A stretch of 53,578 nucleotides of DNA. It comes from JAYPUA01 sp038133845. GTDB lineage: Bacteria; SAR324; NAC60-12. Made by a program: the position numbers and the translations under genes. The notes under the pieces were generated by a model. The model was not told where the DNA came from, searched no databases, and saw nothing but the letters and a program-made list of their open reading frames with translations. The stretch covers positions 1 through 53,578 of the forward strand of contig JAYPUA010000022.1 of the NCBI GenBank assembly GCA_038133845.1, in the 5' to 3' direction. Every line of letters begins with the position of its first letter. The stretch's first letter is position 1. Below are positions 17,815-25,934 of this stretch, piece by piece.

Positions 17815-18914
17815 GCGAACGCAACGCCAATCGGCTGCTGGTGACCCTGATCACGACAGCAAACCTCCTGCTTGCCTTCTTCGTCTCCGGGCTGGTGGTC
17901 TGGTCTGTCGGCGAGAATCCGTTCCGGGCGCTGGAGGTCCTGATCTATGGGGCCTTTGGCTACTCAAGTGGCCTGGGCTATACGCTGTACTACACAACCA
18001 ACTACGTCTTCACCGGGCTGGCGTTTGCGATCGCCTTTCACGCCCGGCTGTTCAACATCGGCGCAGAAGGACAGGCCTACATTGGCGGACTCGGTGTCGG
18101 GCTGGCCTGCCTGGCGACAGACTCCCTGCCATTTCTGGTCATTTTCCCGCTGGCGCTGATCGGCGGAATGCTTTTTGGCGCCGTATGGGGGGCGATCCCG
18201 GGGTGGCTGCAGGCGCGCCGAGGGAGCCACATCGTCATCACCACCATCATGTTCAACTTCATCGCCAGCGCGGTGATGGTCTGGCTGCTGAGCGAGCTGC
18301 TGATCAAGCCCGGACAGATGTCTCCGGAGACCCGCGAGCTGCTGAAGAACGCCTGGCTCCCGCAGATGCACGAGCTGTTCGGCAGCTGGGGGGTTCAGCG
18401 TTCCCCGCTCAATGCCTCCTTCTTCCTGGCCCTGGCGTGCTGCGTCTTCGTCTGGCGCTTCATCTGGCACACTCGCTGGGGCTACGAACTGCGGACCGTA
18501 GGGGCGAACGAACAGGCTGCGGTGTATGGCGGGATCCACGTCTCCCGGAACCTGATCCTGGCCATGGCGCTCTCCGGAGCGCTGGCCGGGCTGGTGGGCA
18601 TCAACGAGATCATGGGCGTCCAGCATCGGGTGCTGCTCAACTTCCAGTCCGGCTACGGCTTCACCGGAATCGCCGTGGCGCTCATCGGCAGGAACCACCC
18701 GCTGGGCATTCTGCTGGCGGCGATGCTGTTCGGTGCGCTGTATCAGGGCGGAGCCGAGCTGGCCTTTGAGATGGACCGCATCGACAACCACATGGTGATC
18801 CTGATTCAGGCGTTGGTGATCCTGTTCGCCGGAGCCCTGGAGAACCTCTTCAAACCGCAACTGGAAGCGCTGGTCAAGCGCCTCGCCTCCTCTGGAGAGC
18901 CCCGTGTGGCATGA
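17811..18914 (+). CDS. Nucleoside ABC importer permease 1 (NupP/YufP type)
   Basis: Inner-membrane permease of the BPD_transp_2 family, 367 residues with about eight to ten hydrophobic segments. Typical blocks are FTGLAFAIAFHARLFNIGAE, GSHIVITTIMFNFIAS, ELRTVGANEQAAVYGGI and YGFTGIAVALIGRNHPLG. The ATG overlaps the ATPase stop (ATGA) and the end overlaps the second permease by 11 bp, so translation is probably coupled. It forms the channel with the next gene product. Confidence 0.9.
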   Translation: MSERNANRLLVTLITTANLLLAFFVSGLVVWSVGENPFRALEVLIYGAFGYSSGLGYTLYYTTNYVFTGLAFAIAFHARLFNIGAEGQAYIGGLGVGLACLATDSLPFLVIFPLALIGGMLFGAVWGAIPGWLQARRGSHIVITTIMFNFIASAVMVWLLSELLIKPGQMSPETRELLKNAWLPQMHELFGSWGVQRSPLNASFFLALACCVFVWRFIWHTRWGYELRTVGANEQAAVYGGIHVSRNLILAMALSGALAGLVGINEIMGVQHRVLLNFQSGYGFTGIAVALIGRNHPLGILLAAMLFGALYQGGAELAFEMDRIDNHMVILIQALVILFAGALENLFKPQLEALVKRLASSGEPRVA

Positions 18915-19872
18915 CCTGATCCTGCTGCTGGACGCCACGCTGCGGGTGGCGGTCCCGCTGGTCTTTGCCGCCATGGGAGGGATCTTTGCCGAACGCTCTG
19001 GGGTGATCGACTTTGGCCTGGAGGGGAAAATGCTGGCCGGGGCCTTCGTCGCCGGAGCCCTGGCCCACTGGACCCAATCTGCCTGGATCGGTGTTCTGGG
19101 GGCGATGGTTGTGGGCGTGATGCTCTCCATGGTGCACGGGCTGGTCAGCGTCACCAAGTCCGGAAATCAGGTCGTCTCTTGCGTGGCCATCAACGAGGTC
19201 GCCCGGGGGCTGACCGTTGTCCTGGCCGTCTCTTGGTTCACTCAGGGAGGGAAAACGCCCCAGCTGCCGCAGTCGGCACGATTCACGGCGATCGAACTCC
19301 CGTTTGCCGAAGAACTGCGCGGGGTCCCGATCCTTGGTGAGGTTTATGCGGAGCTGATCAGCGGACACAACATCCTGGTCTATCTGGCCTTTCTCGCTGT
19401 GCCCCTGACCGCCTGGATCCTCTATCGGACCCGCTTCGGGCTGCGACTTCGGGCGACTGGAGAGAACCCGCTGGCCGTGGACACCGCAGGCATCTCGGTC
19501 CAGCGCATGCGCTACCAGGCGCTGATGATCAACGGACTGCTGGGAGGCATCTCCGGAGCCTACCTCTCCACGGCGCAGATCGCCTTCTTCGTCAAGGACA
19601 TGTCTGCCGGCAAGGGATACTTCGCGCTAGCGGCGATGATCTTCGGCAAGTGGCGCCCGGTCCCGGCCATGTTTGCCTGCCTGCTGTTTGCCTTCCTGGA
19701 GTCTGCCGGAAGCCGCATGCAGGGGACCCCGCTTCCGGTGCTGGGGACCGTCCCGGTTCCGCTGATTCAGTCACTGCCCTACCTGCTGACCGTGGTCCTG
19801 CTGGCCGGGTTTGTCGGCAAGGCCATCGCGCCCAAGGCCATTGGAGAACCCTTCGTGAAGGAACGCAAGTGA
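18904..19872 (+). CDS. Nucleoside ABC importer permease 2 (NupQ/YufQ type)
   Basis: Second BPD_transp_2 permease, 322 residues, with a GTG start inside the previous gene. Family blocks are ATLRVAVPLVFAAMGGIFAE, GVIDFGLEGKMLAGAFVAG, GLRLRATGENPLAVDTAGI and GGISGAYLSTAQIAFFVKDM. Its TGA overlaps the GTG of the ketoacyl-synthase gene. With the binding protein, hydrolase, ATPase and first permease it completes a nucleoside acquisition cassette. Confidence 0.9.
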   Translation: MWHDLILLLDATLRVAVPLVFAAMGGIFAERSGVIDFGLEGKMLAGAFVAGALAHWTQSAWIGVLGAMVVGVMLSMVHGLVSVTKSGNQVVSCVAINEVARGLTVVLAVSWFTQGGKTPQLPQSARFTAIELPFAEELRGVPILGEVYAELISGHNILVYLAFLAVPLTAWILYRTRFGLRLRATGENPLAVDTAGISVQRMRYQALMINGLLGGISGAYLSTAQIAFFVKDMSAGKGYFALAAMIFGKWRPVPAMFACLLFAFLESAGSRMQGTPLPVLGTVPVPLIQSLPYLLTVVLLAGFVGKAIAPKAIGEPFVKERK

Positions 19873-20804
19873 ACACGACTTTGGGGATTGAGGCGATCGG
19901 GACCTACCTCCCGGAGAACCAGATCACGAATCTGGACCGGATGGAGGCCTTCGCCATGACCGAGCAGACGGTGCGCGAGAAGGTGGGCTTCCTGGCGCTC
20001 GCTCAAAAGGATCCCGAGCTGGAGACCTCGGACCTCTGCGTGAGGGCCTGGCAGTCGCTCCGGCAGAAGCGCCCGATCCAGACGGAGGAGGTCGATTGCC
20101 TCGTGGTCTGCACCCAGAATCCGGACGGCTCCGGACTCCCGCACACCTCGGCGATCGTGCATCGCAAGCTGGGACTTCCCCAAGGCTGCGCTGCGTTTGA
20201 TGTCTCTCTGGGGTGCTCCGGGTTCGTCTATTCGCTCTCCATCATTCAGGCCTTCATGCAGGCCAACGGCATGCGCACCGGGATCCTGATGACCGCCGAT
20301 CCGTACTCCAAGGTCATTGACCTGCAGGACAAGAAGACCAGCACGCTCTTTGGCGATGGTGCTACGGCGACGCTGATCAGCGACCGTCCCGTCTGGACAA
20401 CCGGGGCCTTCGAGTTTGGCTCCGACGGTACGAAGTGGGACAGCATCATCGTGCGCGACCAGACGCTGCACATGAACGGCCGGGCAGTGTTCACCTTTTC
20501 TGTGCGCATGATCCCGGACAGCATCCGCGCCATGCTGCAAAAGAACGAGCGCTCGCTTGGAGACCTTGATCGGCTGATCCTGCATCAAGGCAGCCTCCAC
20601 ATCATCAACTCCATCGCCGACGAGTTGGGCGTGCCTCGTGAGAAGGCTCCGTTCTATGCAGAGTCCTACGGCAACACCGTCTCGTCCTCCATCCCCATGG
20701 CGCTTGCTCAGGAGCTTGAAAACGAGGACCTCCGAACCCTGCTGGTTGCCGGGTTTGGCGTGGGCCTCTCCTGGGCCAGCACCCTCCTCTTTCGGCAGCC
20801 GTGA
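19869..20804 (+). CDS. 3-oxoacyl-ACP synthase III family protein
   Basis: Thiolase-fold ketoacyl synthase III, 311 residues, that would condense an acyl-CoA or acyl-ACP with a malonyl-type or other acceptor. The nucleophile is Cys116 in FDVSLGCSGFVYSL. The active-site His lies in LILHQGSLHIINSIA and the Asn in YGNTVSSSIP, completing the Cys-His-Asn triad. It differs from housekeeping FabH in several blocks and resembles the KASIII versions found in biosynthetic or glycan clusters, so I do not call it fabH. The GTG start overlaps the permease stop, and its own stop overlaps the next start. A role with the downstream envelope genes is inference. Confidence 0.85.
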   Translation: MNTTLGIEAIGTYLPENQITNLDRMEAFAMTEQTVREKVGFLALAQKDPELETSDLCVRAWQSLRQKRPIQTEEVDCLVVCTQNPDGSGLPHTSAIVHRKLGLPQGCAAFDVSLGCSGFVYSLSIIQAFMQANGMRTGILMTADPYSKVIDLQDKKTSTLFGDGATATLISDRPVWTTGAFEFGSDGTKWDSIIVRDQTLHMNGRAVFTFSVRMIPDSIRAMLQKNERSLGDLDRLILHQGSLHIINSIADELGVPREKAPFYAESYGNTVSSSIPMALAQELENEDLRTLLVAGFGVGLSWASTLLFRQP

Positions 20805-22174
20805 AGCCGGGGGCCCTGCTGGGGATGGCTCCTCCACCCAGCCTGCGATTCCCACTGATGCGCTGGGGGTGCCTTCTGCTGGTCCTGCTGGGGCTTGGGA
20901 CCTCCGTGGCCTTTGGGAGGGAGCAGGATCATCCGCAACTGGATGCGCGCCTGAGCAAGCTGGTGAGCGGAGGGTGCGTGCTGGTGGGCCATCAGGAAGC
21001 TGTGCTCTACCGCTACCCGCGCGGCTGCAATCCGGAGTTGATCCCCGCCTCCTTGCTCAAGATCGCCAACGCGCTGGCCGCCCTGGAGTTGCTGGGGCCG
21101 GAGTATCGCTTCCCGACCGAGGTCTATGCCGGAGCGGACGGGCGATTGGGCGTCCGGGGCTACGGTGACCCCTTCCTGGTTTCGGAGACCTGGGAAGATC
21201 TGGCCGATCAGCTTGCCACCCGATCGGACGTCTCTCGAAGCTGGTCGGGCCTGTTCCTTGACCCCAGCGCCTTCGATCCGGAACTGAACATCCCCGGGCT
21301 GGAGAGCTCCCTCGATCCCTACAACGCGAAGATTGGCTCCTTGGCCTCCAACTTCAACACCGTGTTTGTGGAGGTGAATGCTCAGGGGGAGATCCGCTCG
21401 GCAGAGCCTCAGACGCCGCTGACCAATGTCGCGATCGAGCTGGCCCGGGAGCTGGAGCCCGGGAAGCACCGGATCAACATCACCCAGCAGCCTGGGCGCT
21501 CGCTGGAGTTCACCGCGGAGCTGGCCCGTGCGTTTCTGCAGCAGGCCGGTCTGCGCTTCGAGGAGCCTGGGTTCACCACGCGTCCGGTGTCCGCTGCGGA
21601 CGTGCTCCTTCTGCGCTACGAGAACCCTCGGCCGCTGCATGAGGTGGTGGCCGGGATGCTCCAGTATTCCAACAACTTTATCGCCAATCAGCTGCTGCTT
21701 GCCATGGGTCGCAGCTCCGGAAGCCGCGAGCCTGCCAGCCTGGGGCGCGGCCTGCGCCAGATCAACACGTTTCTGCAGACGCGGATGGGCTGGGCCGCAG
21801 ACTCGTTCCGGGTTGTGGAAGGCTCCGGGATCGCGAGAGACAACCGGATGACTCCGGAGATGGTGCTGGATCTGCTGCGGGCCTTCTCGCCCTACCGCAA
21901 GCTGATGCCCGTGGAAAAGGGGGTGCTGCTGAAGACCGGGACGCTCAAGGGCATCTACAACATCGCAGGGTACTTCCCGGAGCATGAAGACCTCTTCTTT
22001 GTCGTCATGCTCGAACAGCCCCGGAACTACCGGAATGCGGTGATGAAGCACCTGCTGCGGACGCCCTTCTCTTCTGCTGGGTATCGTTCCTCCACCCAGC
22101 CTACGGGTTCCTCCGCCCAGCCTACGGGTTCCTCCGCCCAGCCTACGGGTTCCTCGAGCCAGCCTACGGAATGA
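20801..22174 (+). CDS. dacB: PBP4-type D-alanyl-D-alanine carboxypeptidase with a repeat-derived tail
   Basis: Peptidase S13 enzyme (DacB/PBP4) that trims or cleaves peptidoglycan peptides in the periplasm. The 457 residues include an N-terminal signal or anchor (hydrophobic stretch at about residues 24-38). All three penicillin-binding motifs are present: SLLK (about residue 83), YSNN (about 289) and KTG (about 377). The last 30 residues, after the expected domain end, are a low-complexity Ser/Gln/Pro/Thr tail encoded by four 21-bp tandem repeats (22087-22170). Starts at GTG 20801, ATG 20825 or ATG 20858 are all possible. It overlaps its neighbours by four bases on each side. Confidence 0.87.
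   Translation: MKPGALLGMAPPPSLRFPLMRWGCLLLVLLGLGTSVAFGREQDHPQLDARLSKLVSGGCVLVGHQEAVLYRYPRGCNPELIPASLLKIANALAALELLGPEYRFPTEVYAGADGRLGVRGYGDPFLVSETWEDLADQLATRSDVSRSWSGLFLDPSAFDPELNIPGLESSLDPYNAKIGSLASNFNTVFVEVNAQGEIRSAEPQTPLTNVAIELARELEPGKHRINITQQPGRSLEFTAELARAFLQQAGLRFEEPGFTTRPVSAADVLLLRYENPRPLHEVVAGMLQYSNNFIANQLLLAMGRSSGSREPASLGRGLRQINTFLQTRMGWAADSFRVVEGSGIARDNRMTPEMVLDLLRAFSPYRKLMPVEKGVLLKTGTLKGIYNIAGYFPEHEDLFFVVMLEQPRNYRNAVMKHLLRTPFSSAGYRSSTQPTGSSAQPTGSSAQPTGSSSQPTE
20830..20847. repeat. Possible diverged copy of the TCCTCCACCCAGCCT repeat
   Basis: TCCTCCACCCAGCCTGCG matches the core of the 22087-22170 repeat unit in nearly every base. It lies in the 5' part of the carboxypeptidase gene, where it encodes part of the leader. 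It could be a chance match in GC-rich DNA, but the same core is repeated 1.2 kb downstream in the same gene. Confidence 0.35.
22087..22170 (+). repeat. Tandem array of four 21-bp units
   Basis: Units start at 22087, 22108, 22129 and 22150. Their consensus is TTCCTCCGCCCAGCCTACGG plus G; unit 1 has A for G at its eighth base, and unit 4 diverges at three positions. In the carboxypeptidase frame each unit encodes a seven-residue SSxQPTG-like block. The array ends in GGAATGACG, whose ATG starts the glycosyltransferase gene and whose TGA ends the carboxypeptidase. Single copies of the core occur at 20830, 48261 and 51503. Confidence 0.85.
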
Positions 22175-23205
22175 CGGCTCCGCTCGTCTCCATTCTGATG
22201 CCGGTCCGGGACGACCTCCCGACCCTTTCCGACTGCCTGCAGAGCATCGCTGCCCAGACCCTGGAAGATTTCGAGGTGGTTGTTGTCGATGATGGCTCGA
22301 GCGATGCCAGCCCGGACCAGGTCGCGTCCTGGGCCAGGCAGGATCCTCGCTTCCGGCTGATCCGGACTCCTCCTCGCGGGATTGTCCCGGCCTTGAACGA
22401 GGGGCTTTCCGTCTGCCAGGGGGAGTGCGTTGCCCGCATGGACGCAGACGATCGGATGCGACCAACCCGGTTGGAGCGTCAGTGGAGCTTCCTGCAGAAA
22501 CATCCGGACTGTGACGTGCTCGGTTCCCAGGCCCGGCTCTTTACCGAATCCGGAGAGGTCTCGGCCAGCATGCAACGCTATGAGGACTGGAGCAACGCGC
22601 TGCTCACTCACGACCAGATCCGAGGCGACCTCTTCGCGGAATCTCCCATCATGCACCCCACTTTCTTTGCACGCCGAGCGGTGTTCGAACAACTGCAGGG
22701 GTATCGCGTGCAGCCTTGGGCCGAGGACTACGACTTCTTGCTCCGGGCAGCACAGGCTGGTCTGCGCTTTGGGAAGGTCCCGGAGGTTCTGGTGGAGAAA
22801 CGTCACGCTCCGGATCGGCTCTCACACGTGGACCCGATCTACAAGCGTCCGGCGATGTTTCAGGCGCGGGTGCACTACCTGCGCGAGTTTGGGCTGTTGG
22901 AAGGACGCTCCGGAGCACTGATCCTCGGCTCAGGCCCCTCCGGGAAGACGCTATGCCGGACGCTTCAGGCGCAGGACCTGCCGGTGCTCGGGTTTGTGGA
23001 CCATCGCCCTCCGGCTCCAGGGCGTCGCCTGCTTGGAGTCCCGGCCTGGGGATTCCCGGAGCTGCCCCCGGTTTCCTTCCTGCAGGAGTTCCGGAACGCG
23101 TTGCTTCTCCTCACCATCGGAGATACGATGGGACGTCTTGCCATGCGACAACGCCTCAAGGAGGCTGACTTTCAGGAACACCTCGATTTTGTGAGAATGA
23201 TCTGA
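22171..23205 (+). CDS. Family 2 glycosyltransferase fused to a PglD-N-like Rossmann domain
   Basis: The 344-residue protein has an N-terminal GT-A catalytic domain of family GT2: LVSILMPVRDD, VVVVDDGSSDASPDQV, and the metal-binding MDADDRMRP at about residue 90. ED of PWAEDYDFLLRA (about residue 185) supplies the usual catalytic acid. From about residue 248 a separate domain begins with ALILGSGPSGKTLCRTLQ and VLGFVDHRP, a nucleotide-binding Rossmann start like the N-terminal domain of PglD-type sugar acetyltransferases. The fusion suggests sugar transfer combined with nucleotide-sugar binding, but partner and product are unknown. ATG overlaps the carboxypeptidase stop. Confidence 0.83.
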   Translation: MTAPLVSILMPVRDDLPTLSDCLQSIAAQTLEDFEVVVVDDGSSDASPDQVASWARQDPRFRLIRTPPRGIVPALNEGLSVCQGECVARMDADDRMRPTRLERQWSFLQKHPDCDVLGSQARLFTESGEVSASMQRYEDWSNALLTHDQIRGDLFAESPIMHPTFFARRAVFEQLQGYRVQPWAEDYDFLLRAAQAGLRFGKVPEVLVEKRHAPDRLSHVDPIYKRPAMFQARVHYLREFGLLEGRSGALILGSGPSGKTLCRTLQAQDLPVLGFVDHRPPAPGRRLLGVPAWGFPELPPVSFLQEFRNALLLLTIGDTMGRLAMRQRLKEADFQEHLDFVRMI

Positions 23206-23765
23206 TGCTGCGATGGATTCCGCTGGTTCTTGTGGGAGGATGGCTGCTGGGGACCACAGCGCTTCATGCCGGAAAGCAGGTCCCTCTGAGTGACGGAGAG
23301 AAGGAGCTGCTCAAGGGGATGCGCGTGGAGGTGCCCAGCACCTACATTGAGGCTCACGACTTCCCGATGCGCCTGCTGGATGGCCGGGAGCTGCAGCTCA
23401 ATCAGCTGCAGGGGCGGTTTGTGCTGCTCAACTTCTGGGCCACCTGGTGTGCCCCGTGTCTCAAGGAGATGCCGGACATGGACGCCCTGCAGGACACGGT
23501 CGGCACGGAGCAGCTCACGGTGCTCGCGGTCTCCATGGGAGAGACCGAGGAGCGGGTGCGCAAGTTCCTCAAGATGCACGGCTTCGGCTTCCCGATTGTG
23601 GCTGACACGGAGATGAGCATCGTGCAGATCTATGGCGTCAAGAACATCCCGATCACCTACCTGATTGATCCCCAAGGGGTGATTCTTGGGCGGGCGCTGG
23701 GGCCGAGAGAGTGGAACCGCAAGGCCTTCCAGGACTTTATCCAACAGCGGGTTCAGGGCTCATGA
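23205..23765 (+). CDS. TlpA/ResA-like periplasmic thioredoxin
   Basis: The 186-residue thioredoxin-fold protein has an N-terminal signal or anchor (about residues 1-22). The redox motif WCAPC is at about residues 81-85 within NFWATWCAPCLKEMPDMD, and a cis-Pro block NIPITYLIDPQG follows. It probably reduces disulfides outside the cytoplasm, for example during cytochrome c maturation or on envelope proteins. The start codon overlaps the glycosyltransferase stop (TGATG) and the end overlaps galT by four bases, so it belongs to the same chain. Confidence 0.87.
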   Translation: MLRWIPLVLVGGWLLGTTALHAGKQVPLSDGEKELLKGMRVEVPSTYIEAHDFPMRLLDGRELQLNQLQGRFVLLNFWATWCAPCLKEMPDMDALQDTVGTEQLTVLAVSMGETEERVRKFLKMHGFGFPIVADTEMSIVQIYGVKNIPITYLIDPQGVILGRALGPREWNRKAFQDFIQQRVQGS

Positions 23766-24793
23766 ACGCGTTGGATGCCACGCCGCACCGCCGCAGAAAC
23801 GCCCTCACCGGAGAGTGGGTGTTGGTCTCCCCGCATCGGGCCCGGCGTCCCTGGCAGGGACAGGAGGAGGTCCCGGTCCGCGAGAGGCGTCCGGCGCACG
23901 ATCCGAGCTGCTACCTCTGTCCGGGAAACGCCCGTGCCGGAGAGCAACGCAACCCGAAGTATACCGGACCGTTTGTCTTCACCAACGACTTCGCCGCCCT
24001 TCTGCCGGAGCCTGTGGAGCTGGAACCTCTCGCAGACTCGCTGCTTGAGGCCCGTCCGGTCCACGGGACGTGTCGGGTGGTCTGCTTCTCTCCACGTCAC
24101 GACCTGACTCTCCCCGAGATGTCACTTCCGGAGCTTGGGCAGGTGGTGGACGTCTGGGCCGATCAGGTCGAAGAGCTGGGCCGCGAGTATCGCTGGGTGC
24201 AGGTGTTTGAGAACAAGGGCGCGGCGATGGGGTGCTCCAACCCGCATCCGCACGGACAGATCTGGGCCAGCGACTTCCTCCCGAACGAGCTGGTCAAGGA
24301 GGAGGCCACCCAGCGTGCGTACTTCGAGCAAACGGGACGAACCCTGCTGGGAGATTACCTGGAGTTGGAGTTGAAGCAGTCGGAGCGGCTGGTGGAACAG
24401 AACGAGCACTGGGTGGCTCTGGTTCCATGGTGGGCGGTCTGGCCGTTTGAGCTGCTCTTGCTCCCCCGACGAGATGTCCGGCACCTCCCGGAACTGAATC
24501 CTGCCGAACGTGTGGCCCTTGCAGAGATCCTCAAACGCACGCTCACCCGTTACGACACCCTCTTCCAGACCTCCTTCCCCTACTCCATGGGGTGGCATGG
24601 TGCCCCCGGAGGAACTGAATCTCCGGAATCCTGGCGCCTGCACGCTCACTTCTATCCGCCTCTGCTGCGCTCCGCAACGGTCCGCAAGTTCATGGTCGGG
24701 TACGAGCTGCTGGCAGAGGCGCAGCGGGATCTGACTGCAGAGCAGGCGGCCGCACGTCTCAGAGCATGCGCTACGGAGTATCCGAGGTCTTGA
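23762..24793 (+). CDS. galT: Galactose-1-phosphate uridylyltransferase
   Basis: Leloir-pathway enzyme exchanging UMP between UDP-glucose and galactose-1-phosphate. It has 343 residues, the usual GalT length. A Cys-x-x-Cys zinc motif occurs in SCYLCPGN, the nucleophile His triad in GCSNPHPHGQIWASDFLPNE (about residue 160), and a C-terminal block in WRLHAHFYPP. The ATG overlaps the TlpA-like gene stop. It is the last gene of the ten-gene chain and faces the minus-strand parB operon. It could feed nucleotide-activated galactose to the glycosyltransferase two genes upstream, which is inference. Confidence 0.9.
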   Translation: MNALDATPHRRRNALTGEWVLVSPHRARRPWQGQEEVPVRERRPAHDPSCYLCPGNARAGEQRNPKYTGPFVFTNDFAALLPEPVELEPLADSLLEARPVHGTCRVVCFSPRHDLTLPEMSLPELGQVVDVWADQVEELGREYRWVQVFENKGAAMGCSNPHPHGQIWASDFLPNELVKEEATQRAYFEQTGRTLLGDYLELELKQSERLVEQNEHWVALVPWWAVWPFELLLLPRRDVRHLPELNPAERVALAEILKRTLTRYDTLFQTSFPYSMGWHGAPGGTESPESWRLHAHFYPPLLRSATVRKFMVGYELLAEAQRDLTAEQAAARLRACATEYPRS

Positions 24794-25097
24794 ACGAAGT
24801 GGGGAGTGGTGCTCAAGGAGTGATCCGGTGCCGGCTCTCAGACATCTTCAAGCCACAGCCTTCATCGATTTTCCTGGTACATGAAGCTTCGACTTTGTTT
24901 TAGGAGGTGTCGAAACCAGGATTACCCTTCAAGCCGGCACCGCTGTGCGCTTCTCCGAGAGGTTGATGGTGGAGAAGCTTCGGTGTCTTTTCCAAAAAAT
25001 ACCAACCGCTCGGGGAGGTGTCCAGCCTGAAATTGTAACTAAAGTGTTAAATTGATGTTTTGGAAGCTCACAGCAGCGAACCCACCCGGGAGAAGGC
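24794..25097. other. Convergent intergenic region between galT and parB
   Basis: I see no gene in these 304 bp. It is AT-richer than its surroundings and carries a candidate terminator hairpin near 24939-24984. No tRNA or repeat of the local family was found. Confidence 0.5.
24939..24990 (+). terminator. Candidate terminator hairpin after galT
   Basis: CTTCTCC (24950-24956) pairs perfectly with GGAGAAG (24971-24977), and outer CACCG/CGGTG arms can extend the stem past unpaired bases. TCTTTT follows on the plus strand. The loop is 14 bases, longer than ideal, so confidence is moderate at best. Confidence 0.35.
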
Positions 25098-25934
25098 TCA
25101 CCGGGAGAGCAGCAACTCCTGAAGGCGTTCGAACTCTTCCAGCGAGGAGTAATGCAGCTCGATGCGTCCCTTGCCGTTCTGGAAGTGGAGGGTGACCGGG
25201 GTGCGGAGCTGTCGGGACAGCTCGTCTTCCAGCAGGCGGAGGTGGTGGTCTTGCGCCTCTCGGGCAGGAGGGCGCGGGGAGGCTCCGGTCTCGTGAAACA
25301 GGTCCGCCCAGCGTGCCTGCTCGGCGCGGACGGCCTTCTCGGTCTGCCGGACACTCCATCCCTGGCGCAGCACCTGCTCACGCATCTGCTGCTGGGCCGC
25401 CTTGCTGGAGAGCCCCAGCAGCGCCCGGGCGTGTCCGGAGGTCAGCAGCCCGGTCTCGACATCTCGCTGAATGCTCTCCGGAAGCTGGAGCAAGCGCAGG
25501 GTGTTGGTGATTGTGGTCCGGTCCTTTCCCAGCTTGCGCGCCAGCTCGTGCTGCGTGCACTCGTAGAGCTGGAGTAGCTGCTGATAGGCCTGGGCCTCCT
25601 CGATCGCGCTCAGGTCCTCCCGCTGAATGTTTTCCAGCAGCGCGACCTCCAGCAGGTTCCAGTCGTCAACTTCCCGGACGATCACCGGGGCGGTGGGAGC
25701 CTCCAGCAGTTTCAGCGCCCGCCAGCGGCGTTCCCCCGCCACCAGCTCATATCCCCCTTCCGGACGAGGGCGCACCAGCAGAGGCTGAAGGATGCCCTGG
25801 TTCTCGATGGACTGAGCGAGCCCCTGAATCGACCGCTCATCAAAGTGTCGCCGGGGCTGACCCGGGTTGGGGTGCACCGTGTCCAGCGGGACCTGCAGTA
25901 CCTGAGGTGCGGAATCGTTCATCGGCACAGCCAC
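25098..25934 (-). CDS. parB: ParB/Spo0J-family partition protein
   Basis: CTP-dependent clamp protein that loads at parS sites for chromosome segregation. It has 278 residues. An N-terminal ParB domain includes NPGQPRRHFDE, the CTP-binding VAGERRWRALKLL (about residues 66-78) and LLENIQREDLSAIEEA. A helix-turn-helix DNA-binding region follows (QHELARKLGKDRTTITNTLR), then the C-terminal dimerisation segment. GTG 25934 is preferred because AGGAG lies eight bases before it; ATG 25922 lacks a site. It starts inside tlyA and has no parA beside it, unlike most chromosomal parAB pairs. Confidence 0.88.
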   Translation of the reverse strand: MAVPMNDSAPQVLQVPLDTVHPNPGQPRRHFDERSIQGLAQSIENQGILQPLLVRPRPEGGYELVAGERRWRALKLLEAPTAPVIVREVDDWNLLEVALLENIQREDLSAIEEAQAYQQLLQLYECTQHELARKLGKDRTTITNTLRLLQLPESIQRDVETGLLTSGHARALLGLSSKAAQQQMREQVLRQGWSVRQTEKAVRAEQARWADLFHETGASPRPPAREAQDHHLRLLEDELSRQLRTPVTLHFQNGKGRIELHYSSLEEFERLQELLLSR

